Positions 1 to 8,265 of a stretch of 64,000 nt of DNA are shown one piece after another. Made by a program: the position numbers and the translations under genes. Source of the DNA: Caballeronia cordobensis. Its GTDB lineage: Bacteria > Pseudomonadota > Gammaproteobacteria > Burkholderiales > Burkholderiaceae. The notes beneath the pieces are model-generated. The model searched no databases. It worked only from the letters and a program-made list of their open reading frames with translations, and was not told the DNA's origin. Positions within the stretch are counted from its first letter, which is position 1. Every line of letters starts with the position of its first letter. The stretch spans positions 186,001 through 250,000 of the forward strand of contig NZ_FCNY02000002.1 of assembly GCF_001544575.2 (NCBI RefSeq). The letters run 5' to 3'.

Positions 1-42
1 CTGGTGCTGGGCTTCGTCGTCACGAAAAAAGCCATCGATTAG
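1..42 (+). CDS. C-terminal end of an unidentified protein (partial)
   Basis: The window opens inside a reading frame that ends LVLGFVVTKKAID before a TAG stop at 40-42. Only the last 13 residues are visible. The hydrophobic run followed by two lysines would fit the end of a membrane segment, but the family cannot be identified. Confidence 0.4.
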   Translation: MVLGFVVTKKAID

Positions 43-102
43 CGCCGCGCTCAGCCGATAGCGCGACACCGGTTCCCATCACCCGTTTTTGCAGGAGGTC
101 AC

Positions 103-264
103 ATGCTTCACTACGCTGCTGTCTTTTTCGTCATCGCCCTCATCGCGGCCGTGTTCGGTTTCACGGGCATCGCGGCCGGCGCGGCGGAAATCGCGAAGAT
201 CCTTTTCTTCATTTTTCTCGTCGTGTTCGTGGTCACGTTGCTGCTCGGCGTCTTCCGAACGTGA
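103..264 (+). CDS. DUF1328 family small membrane protein
   Basis: A 53-residue protein beginning [19 protein letters not shown]. It has two hydrophobic segments, about residues 4-22 and 32-50. The short Gly/Ala-rich link with [14 protein letters not shown] between them is the signature of the DUF1328 (YtjA-like) family, which is usually 50-60 residues long, so this copy is full length. A good ribosome site, GGAGG at 94-98, lies just ahead of the ATG. The function of the family is unknown. It is predicted to sit in the inner membrane. The next gene downstream encodes a ferritin-like protein, so a link to envelope or oxidative stress is possible but only inferred. Confidence 0.85.
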   Translation: MLHYAAVFFVIALIAAVFGFTGIAAGAAEIAKILFFIFLVVFVVTLLLGVFRT

Positions 265-468
265 CGCGCGGTTCGCGCCGAACCGCGAGCCATCGGGCCG
301 CGCGGGGGATTCTCGTCCGCCGCGCGGCCTTTTCGGGCGATCAGGCATGCCGCATGCATCGCAGTCCCTGATTGAATAGCAGGGCGCTATAGATAAGCCG
401 CGCTTCACGAGCGCGCACGCCCGATCCAGCGACCGTCATCTCATTCCTATCTGTGAGGAGCGAACCAA

Positions 469-1044
469 ATGTCCAAATCGTCTGCTGTAAAAGCCGCGCC
501 GAGCCAGTCCACGGACGCCTTCGTCCTCGATCTCGACAAGATTCGCGCCGACGCGCGCCAGCACATGGACGAAGGTCCCGTCACGTCGAGCTATGGCGCC
601 GATCGCGAGACCGTGCTGAAGCTGCTCAACGACTCGCTCGCGACCGAGATCGTCTGCACGCTGCGCTACAAGCGCCACTATTTCATGGCGAAGGGCATCC
701 ATTCGGAAGCCGTCGCGCAGGAGTTTCTCGAGCACGCCAACGAGGAGCAGGAGCACGCCGACACGCTCGCCGAGCGCATCGTCCAACTGGGCGGGGAGCC
801 GAATTTCGCGCCCGACAGCCTGAAGTCGCGCTCGCATTCGGAGTACAAGGAAGGCCACGATCTGATCGACATGATTCGCGAGAATCTGATCGCGGAGCGC
901 ATCGCGATCGATACGTATCGCGAGATCATCCGCTATCTCGGCGACAAGGACGTCACGACGCGGCGACTCTTCGAAGAGATCCTGGCCGTCGAGGAAGAGC
1001 ACGCCGACGACATGGCCGATCTGCTCGCCGGCCGCAACGGATAA
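469..1044 (+). CDS. Bacterioferritin-like diiron (ferritin-like domain) protein
   Basis: A 191-residue cytoplasmic protein. After a Ser/Ala-rich leader of about 35 residues, it forms a four-helix ferritin-like domain. Iron-ligand patterns are visible: a Glu in ATEIVCTLRYKRHY, an EEQEH motif near residue 100, a second Glu in NLIAERIAID, and EEEHADD near the end. Pairs of E and ExxH are what a ferritin-like diiron site needs. The family stores or oxidises ferrous iron and limits Fenton chemistry. A GAGGAG ribosome site lies about 10 bases upstream of the ATG. It is smaller than a Dps-bacterioferritin fusion and lacks the haem Met pattern of classical Bfr, so DPS-like or other ferritin-like subfamilies remain possible. 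Confidence 0.82.
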   Translation: MSKSSAVKAAPSQSTDAFVLDLDKIRADARQHMDEGPVTSSYGADRETVLKLLNDSLATEIVCTLRYKRHYFMAKGIHSEAVAQEFLEHANEEQEHADTLAERIVQLGGEPNFAPDSLKSRSHSEYKEGHDLIDMIRENLIAERIAIDTYREIIRYLGDKDVTTRRLFEEILAVEEEHADDMADLLAGRNG

Positions 1045-1149
1045 GGCCTCGCGCGCCGGACGCGCCTTGTGCGCAGCGCGCGCGTCCGGCGCATCCGAAC
1101 GATGACCGCTCAACTCCTACAAGAACGTCCGGCAGCGCGGACGACCCGA

Positions 1150-1782
1150 ATGATTCGAGTCTTGATAGCCGACGATCACGCGATCGTGCGCAGCGGGTTC
1201 CGGCAGTTCGTCGCGGACGAGCCCGACATGGAAGTCACCGCGGAAGCCGCGACGGGCGACGAGGCCATCGCGCGCGTGCGCGAGCAGGCGTTCGACGTCG
1301 TGCTGCTCGATATCGCGATGCCCGACAAGAACGGCGTCGACACCTTGCGCGTGATCAAGCAGATCCGGCCGGAGCAGGGCGTGCTGATGCTGTCGGGCTT
1401 TCCGGAGAGCCAGTACGCGATCAACCTGCTGAAGGCGGGCGCGAACGGCTATCTGAACAAGGACGCCGCGCCGGACGAAATCGTGCGTGCGATCCGCACG
1501 GTGGCGCGCGGGCATCGGTATCTGTCGGAATTCATCGCCGATGCGCTCGCCGACAAGCTCGACAAGCCCGCCGCCGAGCGGCCGCACGAACTGCTTTCGG
1601 AGCGCGAGTTCCAGATCTTTTGCAAGCTCGCGGGCGGCCAGATTCCGACGGAGATCGCGCAGGAACTGCATCTGTCGGTGAAGACGGTGAGCACGTACCG
1701 CGCGCGCGTGCTGGAAAAAATGCGGCTCGCCAATAACGCCGATCTCACCTATTACGCGATCAAGAACGGACTGATCGAATAG
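1150..1782 (+). CDS. NarL/LuxR-type response regulator (orphan)
   Basis: A 210-residue DNA-binding response regulator. The receiver domain begins MIRVLIADDHAIVRSGF, with the phosphoacceptor Asp54 in LLDIAMPDKNG and the conserved Lys in GYLNKDAAPDE. The C-terminal LuxR helix-turn-helix (about residues 140-205) has LSEREFQIFCKLAGG and LSVKTVSTYRARV. The frame stays open upstream, but MIRVLIADD is where family members normally begin, so I use ATG 1150. No histidine kinase is adjacent, so the input is unknown. The gene is followed 35 bases later by a second, receiver-only regulator, which suggests the two belong to one phosphotransfer circuit. DNA targets cannot be named from sequence. Confidence 0.9.
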   Translation: MIRVLIADDHAIVRSGFRQFVADEPDMEVTAEAATGDEAIARVREQAFDVVLLDIAMPDKNGVDTLRVIKQIRPEQGVLMLSGFPESQYAINLLKAGANGYLNKDAAPDEIVRAIRTVARGHRYLSEFIADALADKLDKPAAERPHELLSEREFQIFCKLAGGQIPTEIAQELHLSVKTVSTYRARVLEKMRLANNADLTYYAIKNGLIE

Positions 1783-1817
1783 CGGCGCGGAGGGTGCCCG
1801 ACGTGGGCGATCAAATC

Positions 1818-2234
1818 ATGACCGACGATCGACGAAGAGCGCCGCTCGCGCCGCTTGCGGCGCTGCTGATCGAGGACTCGCCGCTGATCCGCCGCAGCCT
1901 GACCGAGGCGATCGAGGCGCTCAAGTCCTGGCGCGTGACCGCGTTCGCCGATACGCCCGACGACGCCATCGCGCTTCTGTCGTCGCAGGCGTTCGACGCG
2001 GTGATCGTCGATCTGCAACTGAAGCGCGGCTCGGGTATCGACGTGCTCGCCTGGCTCGAAGCGAGCGGCGTGGCGCGCGCGCGCGGCGCGTTCGTCGCGG
2101 TGCTGACCAATCACGCACTGCCGGCGTACCGCGAGCGGTGCCTGCAATTCGGCGTGCGTCACTTCTTCGACAAATCCCTCGAATTCGATCGCGTACTCGA
2201 CGCGCTGCACGACTACGCGCGCGAGCGCGTCTGA
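1818..2234 (+). CDS. Stand-alone receiver-domain response regulator
   Basis: A receiver domain with no output domain. Acidic residues in LLIEDSPLIRR, Asp65 in VIVDLQLKRGSG, a Thr in VLTNHA and a Lys in FFDKSLEF supply the complete phosphorylation site. Such proteins act as phosphate sinks, relay intermediates or protein-binding switches. It follows a LuxR-type regulator closely and likely shares its transcript. The start is uncertain. I use ATG 1818 (MTDDRRR). A GTG at 1794 in frame would add eight residues but lies directly on the GGAGG at 1789-1793. The 3' end overlaps the convergent MFS gene by 22 bases. Confidence 0.8.
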   Translation: MTDDRRRAPLAPLAALLIEDSPLIRRSLTEAIEALKSWRVTAFADTPDDAIALLSSQAFDAVIVDLQLKRGSGIDVLAWLEASGVARARGAFVAVLTNHALPAYRERCLQFGVRHFFDKSLEFDRVLDALHDYARERV

Positions 2235-3427
2235 GCGCCTTCGCGTCCGCGCCAGTGGCTGAAGGCGGCCAGCGCCGTCGCGGCGAGCCCGGCCAGGCAC
2301 ACGCCCGTCCAGCCCATCGCGTGCCAGGCGAGCGAGGCCGCCGCCGATCCCAGCGATCCGCCGATGAAATACGCGACCATGTAGACCGTGTTCACGCGGC
2401 TGCGCGCTTCGGGCTTGAGCGCGTAGATGCGCGACTGGTTCGAAATCTGCGCGGCCTGCACGCCGACATCGAGCACGATCACGCCGATCACGAGCCCGAC
2501 GATGCTCGTCGCCGAAAAGGCGAACACGACGAACGACAGCGCGACGAGCCCGATGCACAGCGAAATGACGGCGCGCGGCCCGCGCTTGTCGGCGGATTTC
2601 CCGGCGAGTGGCGCGGCGAGCGCCCCCGCCGCGCCGACGATGCCGAACAGCCCCGCCGCCTGCGGACCCATGTGAAACGGCGCGCCCGCGAGCAGCAGCG
2701 TGAGGATCGACCAAAAGATGCTGAACGCTGCGAAGAGTGCGCCGCCCGTCAGCGCGGCTTCGCGCAGCGCCGCGCTTTCCACGGTGAGACGCCACAACGA
2801 GCCGAGCAGCTTGCCGTAGGACAGCGTCGAAGTCGGCCGGCTCTTCGGCAGCCGCGCGATCACGATGACCGCGAGCGCGACGGTCGCGATCACGGATGCG
2901 CCGAACACTGCGCGCCAGCCGAAATACTGGGCGACGAAGCCGGACACGGTGCGCGCGAGCAGGATGCCGAGCAAGAGACCGCTCATCACCATGCCGACGG
3001 CGTGGCCGCGCTCGGCCGCGGGCGCGAGTTCGGCGGAGAAGGGCACCGCCTGCTGCGCGATGGTCGAGACGATGCCGATCGCAAGGCTCGCCGCGATCAG
3101 CACCGCGAGCGTCGGCGCGCTCGCCGCCACGACGAGCGACACGCCGAGCGCCGCGAGTTGCAGCAGAATCAGAAGCCGCCGGTCGAAGCGGTCGCCGAGC
3201 GGCGCGAGCACGAGCATGCCGAGCGCATAGCCCAGTTGCGTCGACGCGGGCACCGCGCCGATCAGCCACGCGCTTTCGGGGAAGCTCGCGCGGAAGTCGT
3301 CGAGCAGCGGCTGATTGAAGTAGATGTTGGCGACCGAGACGCCCGCGATGGTGGCGAGCAGCCACAGCGTCGCGCGCGAGTAATGCGGATGGCGCTCGGA
3401 CGGATTCGACTGAGGAGAAGCGGGCAT
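2213..3427 (-). CDS. Major facilitator superfamily transporter
   Basis: A 404-residue inner-membrane protein with about twelve hydrophobic segments. The MFS signature between segments 2 and 3 reads LAPLGDRFDRRLL, and a matching motif in the second half reads LAGKSADKRGPRA. The stretch ANIYFNQPLLDDF near the N-terminus is typical of drug or sugar efflux MFS proteins of the AraJ/YgaY type, but the substrate cannot be predicted. It is convergent with the receiver gene, with overlapping 3' ends. The phosphodiesterase upstream (3498-4298) is on the same strand but 70 bases away. Confidence 0.85.
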   Translation of the reverse strand: MPASPQSNPSERHPHYSRATLWLLATIAGVSVANIYFNQPLLDDFRASFPESAWLIGAVPASTQLGYALGMLVLAPLGDRFDRRLLILLQLAALGVSLVVAASAPTLAVLIAASLAIGIVSTIAQQAVPFSAELAPAAERGHAVGMVMSGLLLGILLARTVSGFVAQYFGWRAVFGASVIATVALAVIVIARLPKSRPTSTLSYGKLLGSLWRLTVESAALREAALTGGALFAAFSIFWSILTLLLAGAPFHMGPQAAGLFGIVGAAGALAAPLAGKSADKRGPRAVISLCIGLVALSFVVFAFSATSIVGLVIGVIVLDVGVQAAQISNQSRIYALKPEARSRVNTVYMVAYFIGGSLGSAAASLAWHAMGWTGVCLAGLAATALAAFSHWRGREGAQTRSRA

Positions 3428-3497
3428 GGATCGCGGGGCATGATGACCAGCCGCCGATCATACGCAAGACGCGCGCGCGCCGCAGCGCGCCGCGCCG

Positions 3498-4298
3498 TTA
3501 GAAAGGCTGCGGCCCGCCGCCCTGTTCGACGCTCACGCAATGCGTGACGAGGCCGAGATCCGCGCGCCACAGATGCAGCCCGAATGCGGGCGGCTCCATG
3601 ACGAAGGCTTCCGGGCCATCGGGCTTCAGTTGCAGGGCGACCTGATGCGCCGTCGAGGGCGCGCACCACACGATCGTGCCGCCGAAACGCGCGGTGATCG
3701 CCCGATGCACATGGCCGCACACGATGCGCTCCACGTTCGGATGACGCCGCAGGAGCGCGTCGAGCGCGCGGCTGTCGTCGGGGGCGAGGCGAATGTCGTC
3801 CATGAAGCCGATACCGCACGCAAACGGCGGATGATGCATGGCGATCAGCACGGGCCGTTCGCGCGAGGCGTCGAGCTCCGCTTCGAGCCAGCCGAGGCGG
3901 GTTGCGCACAGCCGGCCCGCGCCCGAGCCGGGATCGAGCGTGTCGAGCGCGATCACGCGGACGCCGCCGACATCGAATGCGTACTGGAGGAAGGCCTCGT
4001 GGCCCGCGAATTCGGGGCGATCGCCGAACACCGCGCGCAGATTGCCGCGATCGTCGTGATTGCCGGCGAGCACGCGCCACGGCATCTCGAGCGTATCGAG
4101 CAGCGTGCGCAGATGCCGGTATTCGTCGATGCCGCCCGCGTCGACGAGATCGCCCGTGACGAGCACCGTGTCGGGGCGCGGATCGAGCGCATTGAGCACG
4201 CCGATGGCGCGGGAAAGAAAGGCGGCCGTATCGACGCGGCCGTAGGCGAGCGTGCCCGGCGGCGTGATGTGCAGATCGCTGATCTGGGCGAGCAGCAT
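3498..4298 (-). CDS. Class III cyclic-nucleotide-type metallophosphodiesterase
   Basis: A 266-residue calcineurin-like phosphoesterase. The dimetal-binding motifs occur in order: ISDLHIT (D-x-H), VTGDLVDAGG (GD), LAGNHDDR (GNHD), AMHHPPF and CGHVHR. This order and the length match the CpdA/GpdQ class, which hydrolyses cAMP or glycerophosphodiesters in the cytoplasm. The start MLLAQISDLH places the first metal ligand at the usual distance from the N-terminus. CpdA and GpdQ members are hard to tell apart by eye, so no symbol is given. A lipoprotein gene lies 37 bases upstream on the same strand. Confidence 0.85.
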   Translation of the reverse strand: MLLAQISDLHITPPGTLAYGRVDTAAFLSRAIGVLNALDPRPDTVLVTGDLVDAGGIDEYRHLRTLLDTLEMPWRVLAGNHDDRGNLRAVFGDRPEFAGHEAFLQYAFDVGGVRVIALDTLDPGSGAGRLCATRLGWLEAELDASRERPVLIAMHHPPFACGIGFMDDIRLAPDDSRALDALLRRHPNVERIVCGHVHRAITARFGGTIVWCAPSTAHQVALQLKPDGPEAFVMEPPAFGLHLWRADLGLVTHCVSVEQGGGPQPF

Positions 4299-4335
4299 GC
4301 GCGTGTCTCTCCTCGTCGCGGGCGGGGGATCGGCT

Positions 4336-4677
4336 TTATTCGTCGGCGTCTTCTGCCGGCGGCTTTGGCGCGAGTTTCGCGGGCACGAGCCACTGGAAAC
4401 CGGTCATCGATGTCTCGCGGAACGTGCATTCGGCGGCTGCCGTGACCATCACCGGCTTGGTGGCGGGCGGCTTCGGCGGGTTCTGGATCGTGCCGTGCAC
4501 GACCACCCGCGAGCCATGATAACTCGCGCCGGAGCCGGTGATTCTGAGCGGTGCGCTCGCGGCGTCGGGATACTCGGCGCGCGCCTTGTCCTTGCAGGCT
4601 TCGACGTTCTTGTAGTAGGACGTGCAGCCCGCGAGATACGCGAGGGGGATAAAGAGCAGGAGCAGGCGAAGCTTCAT
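4336..4677 (-). CDS. Small lipoprotein of unknown function
   Basis: A 113-residue protein starting MKLRLLLLFIPLAYLAGC. The basic start, hydrophobic core and LAGC lipobox predict cleavage by signal peptidase II and lipidation at Cys18. The frame is open further upstream, but only this ATG gives a sensible signal peptide. The mature part has two further Cys residues (VEACKD and AECTFRET) that could pair, and an acidic Pro-rich tail ending KPPAEDADE. The family is not recognised. The metallophosphoesterase gene follows on the same strand. Confidence 0.75.
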   Translation of the reverse strand: MKLRLLLLFIPLAYLAGCTSYYKNVEACKDKARAEYPDAASAPLRITGSGASYHGSRVVVHGTIQNPPKPPATKPVMVTAAAECTFRETSMTGFQWLVPAKLAPKPPAEDADE

Positions 4678-4850
4678 CGATGAATCCGGTTCGAAGCCCG
4701 ATGCCGCGAGGTGCATCGGAGCGTGATGAAAGTCGGGCGAAGCTTTATAACACGCGTGCCGCCCGACGGCTTGTTTTACCGCGCGATGCGGTAGCACAAT
4801 CGGCATTGGCGTTTTTTCGAGCGCGTTCGATCGCGATGGAGGCGACCGCC

Positions 4851-5144
4851 ATGCAGAAGGACATCGAAGTAGGCGACTACCTGCTTGCCATGCAGGCCGT
4901 GCCCCGGCCGCGCGAGACCGACGAGGCCGACGAGGAAGCCGGTGTGGCCCCGTCCGAGGGCTATGCGATTCGCGTGCGCGTGACGCGGCTCGACAAGCAG
5001 CCCTTGCACGGTTCGAAGCTCGCCGACGATTCCGGCGAAATGACGGGCGACCACGGCCTGTTCGAGACCGTCGCCGAGGCGATCGCGCACGGCGAGGCGT
5101 GGGGACGGCATTACGTCGCCCGCGTGCTGGGGCATTCGGTGTAG
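4851..5144 (+). CDS. Small conserved-looking protein of unknown function
   Basis: A 97-residue, soluble, acidic protein beginning MQKDIEVGDYLLAMQAV. The start is chosen because a GGAGG ribosome site (4838-4842) sits 8 bases before ATG 4851. An upstream in-frame ATG at 4836 has no such site. There is no signal peptide or membrane segment. The Asp/Glu-rich stretch RPRETDEADEEAG is followed by a compact domain. I do not recognise the family. It diverges from the lipoprotein gene at 4677. Confidence 0.65.
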   Translation: MQKDIEVGDYLLAMQAVPRPRETDEADEEAGVAPSEGYAIRVRVTRLDKQPLHGSKLADDSGEMTGDHGLFETVAEAIAHGEAWGRHYVARVLGHSV

Positions 5145-5250
5145 CGGCGGGGCCGCGAAAGAGGGGGCGCGCTCCCCGCGTCGGGCGGGTGCCGGGCGGC
5201 GGCCGGCGTCACTAGACTGGGCTCATCGTCCGGATCGACCCGAGGCCGCC

Positions 5251-5463
5251 ATGTCGCCCGTTGCCCTGTATATCACGCCCCATTACATCGCTTCCGTGCG
5301 CAGGGGGAAGTCGCGCGACTGCTTCGCGGGGACGGTACGCTTCATCGATGTGGACGCGCTGCCGTTCGATATCGAACATGTGTGCCTCCTGGATCGCGAT
5401 ACGGCGATCGAGGCGCTTTTCGATGCCGTGAGGGATGCGCAGAGGCTGTTGAACGCGGTGTGA
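5251..5463 (+). CDS. Small hypothetical protein
   Basis: A 70-residue open frame beginning MSPVALYITPHYIAS and ending AQRLLNAV. It has GC3-biased codon use like its neighbours, and it fills the space just before the tRNA gene. There is no clear ribosome site (GAGG at 5242-5245 is the closest). It contains no membrane segment or known motif. It may be a genuine small protein, but the evidence is only the open frame and base composition. Confidence 0.5.
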   Translation: MSPVALYITPHYIASVRRGKSRDCFAGTVRFIDVDALPFDIEHVCLLDRDTAIEALFDAVRDAQRLLNAV

Positions 5464-5485
5464 GGGGGGGCTTCGAGGTGGCGGA

Positions 5486-5570
5486 TGGTGCCGGGGACCG
5501 GACTCGAACCGGCAAGCCGTGAGGCGGCGGATTTTAAGTCCGCTATGTTTACCAATTTCATCACCCCGGC
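5486..5570 (-). tRNA. tRNA-Leu (anticodon UAA)
   Basis: Read on the minus strand, the gene starts GCCGGGG and ends CCCCGGCACCA. This gives a seven-base acceptor stem, discriminator A and an encoded CCA end. The anticodon stem GCGGA/TCCGC closes the loop CTTAAAA, giving anticodon UAA. A long variable arm (GCCTCACGGCT region) marks it as a class II tRNA, as expected for leucine. The T arm CCGGTTCGAGTCCGG is intact. The length is 85 bases including CCA. No integrase or repeat of its 3' end is nearby, so it does not appear to be an occupied attachment site. Confidence 0.97.
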
Positions 5571-5636
5571 AGGGCGGACGCGATTCTACCATTGCCCTCA
5601 TAATCGTCGGCATCGAATCATGCGCGAGGGCACGCA

Positions 5637-6089
5637 ATGCGCATCGGCGTCATCTCCGACACCCACAATCTCGTGCGCCCCGAGGCGCTCGCCGCTTTGC
5701 GCGGGGTCGCGCACATCATCCACGCGGGCGATATCTGCAAACGCGACGTGCTCGATACGCTCGCCTCGCTCGCGCCGCTCACGGTCGTGCGCGGCAATAA
5801 CGATATCGGCGACGGCGTCGCGCACCTCGCCGCGCATGCGCGCATCGAACTCGGCGGCGCGACGATCCACGTCGTGCACGACATCGCCGATGCGCCGAAG
5901 GAGCTCGACGGCATCGATGTCGTCGTGACGGGCCACTCGCACAAGCCGGTCATCGAGCATCGCGGCGCGGTGCTTTTCGTGAACCCCGGCAGCGCGGGGC
6001 CGCGCCGTTTCAAATTGCCGATTTCGCTCGCGCTGCTCGATATCGACGATGGCAAGCCGCAAGCGCACATCGTGCAGCTCATGACGTGA
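5637..6089 (+). CDS. YfcE/MJ0936-type metallophosphoesterase
   Basis: A 150-residue cytoplasmic phosphoesterase. The metal-binding motifs are ISDTHN at the N-terminus, HAGDICK, VRGNND, VVHD and TGHSHKP, the order found in the YfcE family of manganese-dependent phosphodiesterases. NPGSAGPRR near the C-terminus is also typical. Family members hydrolyse phosphodiester model substrates and sometimes 2',3'-cAMP, but the physiological substrate is unknown. The protein is full length. It is monocistronic: a tRNA lies upstream on the other strand and a clear terminator follows 2 bases after the stop. Confidence 0.88.
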   Translation: MRIGVISDTHNLVRPEALAALRGVAHIIHAGDICKRDVLDTLASLAPLTVVRGNNDIGDGVAHLAAHARIELGGATIHVVHDIADAPKELDGIDVVVTGHSHKPVIEHRGAVLFVNPGSAGPRRFKLPISLALLDIDDGKPQAHIVQLMT

Positions 6090-6090
6090 A

Positions 6091-6123
6091 AAAGCCGGCG
6101 CATCGAGCGCCGGCTCCTTTTTC
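6091..6123 (+). terminator. Rho-independent terminator after the YfcE-like gene
   Basis: AGCCGGCGC and GCGCCGGCT form a nine-pair stem around the loop ATCGA. CCTTTTT follows on the plus strand, and an A-run precedes the stem, so it could also act on the convergent proP transcript. Confidence 0.85.
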
Positions 6124-6136
6124 CATCGCGCGGACG

Positions 6137-7612
6137 TCAGGCGCGCACCGTGCCTTCCGGGAATGTATCGTCCATTTCGGCGGCTTCACGATGGCCGCGC
6201 AGAATCGCATGCGCTTCCGCTTTCGACGACACCGCCGGCGGCGAGCCCTTCAGCGGCTTCTTCGCCGTTTCGGAGAGCGCGAGCACGGACACGATGCCGA
6301 TCAGCGACGCGCCCATCAGATAGTACGCGGGCATCATCAGGTTGCCGGTCGTGTCGACGAGCCATGCCGTGACGAGCGGCGTCGTGCCGCCGAACAGCGA
6401 CACCGACACGTTGAAGCCGATCGCGAGCGCGCCGTAGCGGATCTTCGTCGGGAAGAGGGCGGGCAGCGACGACGGCATCACACCCGTGAACGTCGAAAGC
6501 AGCGCGCCGAGCATCATCATGCCCGCGAAAATCGACGGCACCGTGCCCACGCGGATCAGTTGCAGCGCCGGAATCGACAGCACCAGCAAGCCGATACACC
6601 CTGCGAGCATCACCGGCTTGCGGCCGATCGCGTCCGACAGGCGGCCCGCGAGGATCGTCAGCGGCACCATCAGCACCATCACGACGAGCACGATGAAGAG
6701 GCCATGCGACTCGTTGAACTTGAGCGTCGCCGACAGATAGCTCGGCAGATACGACAGCGCCATGTAGTCGGTCACGTTGAAGATCAGCACGAGGCCGACA
6801 CACTGCAGGAGCGGCTTCCATTGCTGGAGCAGCGTCTCGCGGAACTGCTGCTTCGTCGTCTCGTGCGAGACGGCTTCCGCCTTCTCGGCTTCGCGCTGGA
6901 ACGCCGGCGTCTCTTCGAGCTTCATCCGGATGTACAGACCGATCAGGCCGAGCGGACCCGCGATGATGAACGGAATGCGCCAGCCCCAGCTAAGCAGCGC
7001 GTCCTGCGACATGACGGCCGTCATCACCGCGACGACGCCCGCGCCAAGCACGTAACCGACCAGCGTGCCGCACTCCAGGAAGCTCGACATGAAACCGCGT
7101 TTCTTGTCCGGCGAGAATTCGGCGATGAAGGTCGCCGCGCCGCCGTACTCGCCGCCCGTCGAAAAGCCCTGCACGAGGCGTGCGACGAGCAGGAGCACCG
7201 GCGCCATCACGCCGATCGTGTCGTAGCTCGGAATCAGGCCGATACAGAAGGTGCCGACGGCCATCATGATCATCGTCATCGCGAGCACGCGCTTGCGGCC
7301 GATGCGGTCGCCGAGCGGGCCGAACACCATGCCGCCGATCGGGCGCACGAGAAACGCGGCCGCGAACGTGCCGAAAGTCGCGAGCAACTGCGCCGCCGGG
7401 CTCGACGACGGGAAGAACACCTTGCCGAGCGTCACGGCGATGTAGCTGTACACGCCGAAGTCGAACCACTCCATCGCGTTGCCGATGGCCATGGCGCCGA
7501 CGGCGCGCTTCAACAAGGATTGATCGACGATGGTGATGTCGTCGAGGGTGAGGTCGGGCTTCTGACTCGATGGTTCGTTATTGCGCCAAAGGCCCTCGTG
7601 AAGAGAAGACAT
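6137..7612 (-). CDS. proP: ProP-type proline/betaine:H+ symporter (MHS family MFS)
   Basis: A 491-residue inner-membrane transporter of the metabolite:H+ symporter family. It begins MSSLHEGLWRNN, then enters the first membrane segment at GNAMEWFDFGVYSY, the hallmark of this family. The MFS loop 2-3 motif GPLGDRIGRKRVL, the segment RLVQGFSTGGEYGG and LEETPAF are also typical. ProP imports proline, glycine betaine and related osmolytes. The C-terminal coiled coil of E. coli ProP is not evident: the tail is about 30 residues, so osmosensing may differ. A dicarboxylate or other MHS substrate cannot be excluded. The nearest strong promoter lies about 460 bases upstream. Confidence 0.8.
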   Translation of the reverse strand: MSSLHEGLWRNNEPSSQKPDLTLDDITIVDQSLLKRAVGAMAIGNAMEWFDFGVYSYIAVTLGKVFFPSSSPAAQLLATFGTFAAAFLVRPIGGMVFGPLGDRIGRKRVLAMTMIMMAVGTFCIGLIPSYDTIGVMAPVLLLVARLVQGFSTGGEYGGAATFIAEFSPDKKRGFMSSFLECGTLVGYVLGAGVVAVMTAVMSQDALLSWGWRIPFIIAGPLGLIGLYIRMKLEETPAFQREAEKAEAVSHETTKQQFRETLLQQWKPLLQCVGLVLIFNVTDYMALSYLPSYLSATLKFNESHGLFIVLVVMVLMVPLTILAGRLSDAIGRKPVMLAGCIGLLVLSIPALQLIRVGTVPSIFAGMMMLGALLSTFTGVMPSSLPALFPTKIRYGALAIGFNVSVSLFGGTTPLVTAWLVDTTGNLMMPAYYLMGASLIGIVSVLALSETAKKPLKGSPPAVSSKAEAHAILRGHREAAEMDDTFPEGTVRA

Positions 7613-8217
7613 AGTTCGAAAAACTCCGTATTCGATCCCGAAGGCCCGCAAGGAACTTCGGGTGCGTCGCCGCGGAGGACGGACGCCAATTGCCGGGATA
7701 GTGCAGTTTCGAGACGGCGCCGCGAACGCTTGAGACGAAAGCAAAGGCTTCCCACAGCCTCGGGCCGAACGGCTCGACGCTGATGAGCGAAAAGAAACAC
7801 GGTGCCGGTGCCTCGCGCGGGTGTGGTCGCGAAAATGCACTCGGTGAAACAAACGAGTTTGACGTGCGGACGGCGAGCTCTACGGAAAACGTGAACTGCC
7901 GCGGGTGGGCCGCGACGTCGGCGAAAAAACTGCTTGAGACGAAAAAGGCCGGCGTTGTTGCTTGAAACCGACGCGCCTCTTTGTATGAAAACTGTCACTA
8001 CCGCGCGATGAGCCGAAGCGTGCTTCGGAAACAATTACGCGTGAATGATGGTGAATTGCTGTTGATAACGAGCAAGATAATAACACGATGACAGACGATG
8101 TGCAAACCGCTTACTTCCTACGGTATCGTGCGAAGCGCCCGATCCCTTGCTGGCTATAGGATTGCGCCGAATCTCACGGTGTACTGAACGGACCAATTTC
8201 CCGGCGCGCGGACAAGA
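7613..8217. other. Long non-coding stretch upstream of proP
   Basis: About 600 bases without a convincing gene. The part next to proP is GC-rich and has weak open frames on both strands with no ribosome sites. The distal part (about 7980-8120) is AT-richer and holds a good minus-strand promoter at 8077-8105. If that promoter drives proP, the mRNA has a leader of about 460 nt, which could hold a regulatory structure or a small RNA. Confidence 0.5.
8077..8105 (-). promoter_or_regulatory. Sigma-70-type promoter reading toward proP
   Basis: On the minus strand, TTGCAC (8105-8100) and TATTAT (8082-8077) are separated by 17 bases, close to the consensus. The predicted start is near 8070, about 460 bases upstream of the proP ATG. 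No other gene in this direction lies between. Confidence 0.6.
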
Positions 8218-8245
8218 AAAAACCGGCCGCATGGGCCGGTTCTTG
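8218..8245 (-). terminator. Rho-independent terminator after yggX
   Basis: On the minus strand, AACCGGCCCATGCGGCCGGTT folds into a hairpin with eight or more pairs and is followed by TTTT. It lies about 20 bases after the yggX stop codon. Confidence 0.85.
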
Positions 8246-8265
8246 CAGGGCGACTGAACGCGCTT

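Noticed and set aside
5486-5570. tRNA-Leu as the attachment site of an integrated element
   Set aside because: There is no integrase, no direct repeat of the tRNA 3' end and no unusual cargo on either side.
7510-8034. A 174-codon minus-strand frame overlapping the proP start
   Set aside because: It overlaps proP in another frame, has Arg/Ser/Phe-rich composition, and lacks a ribosome site or known domain.
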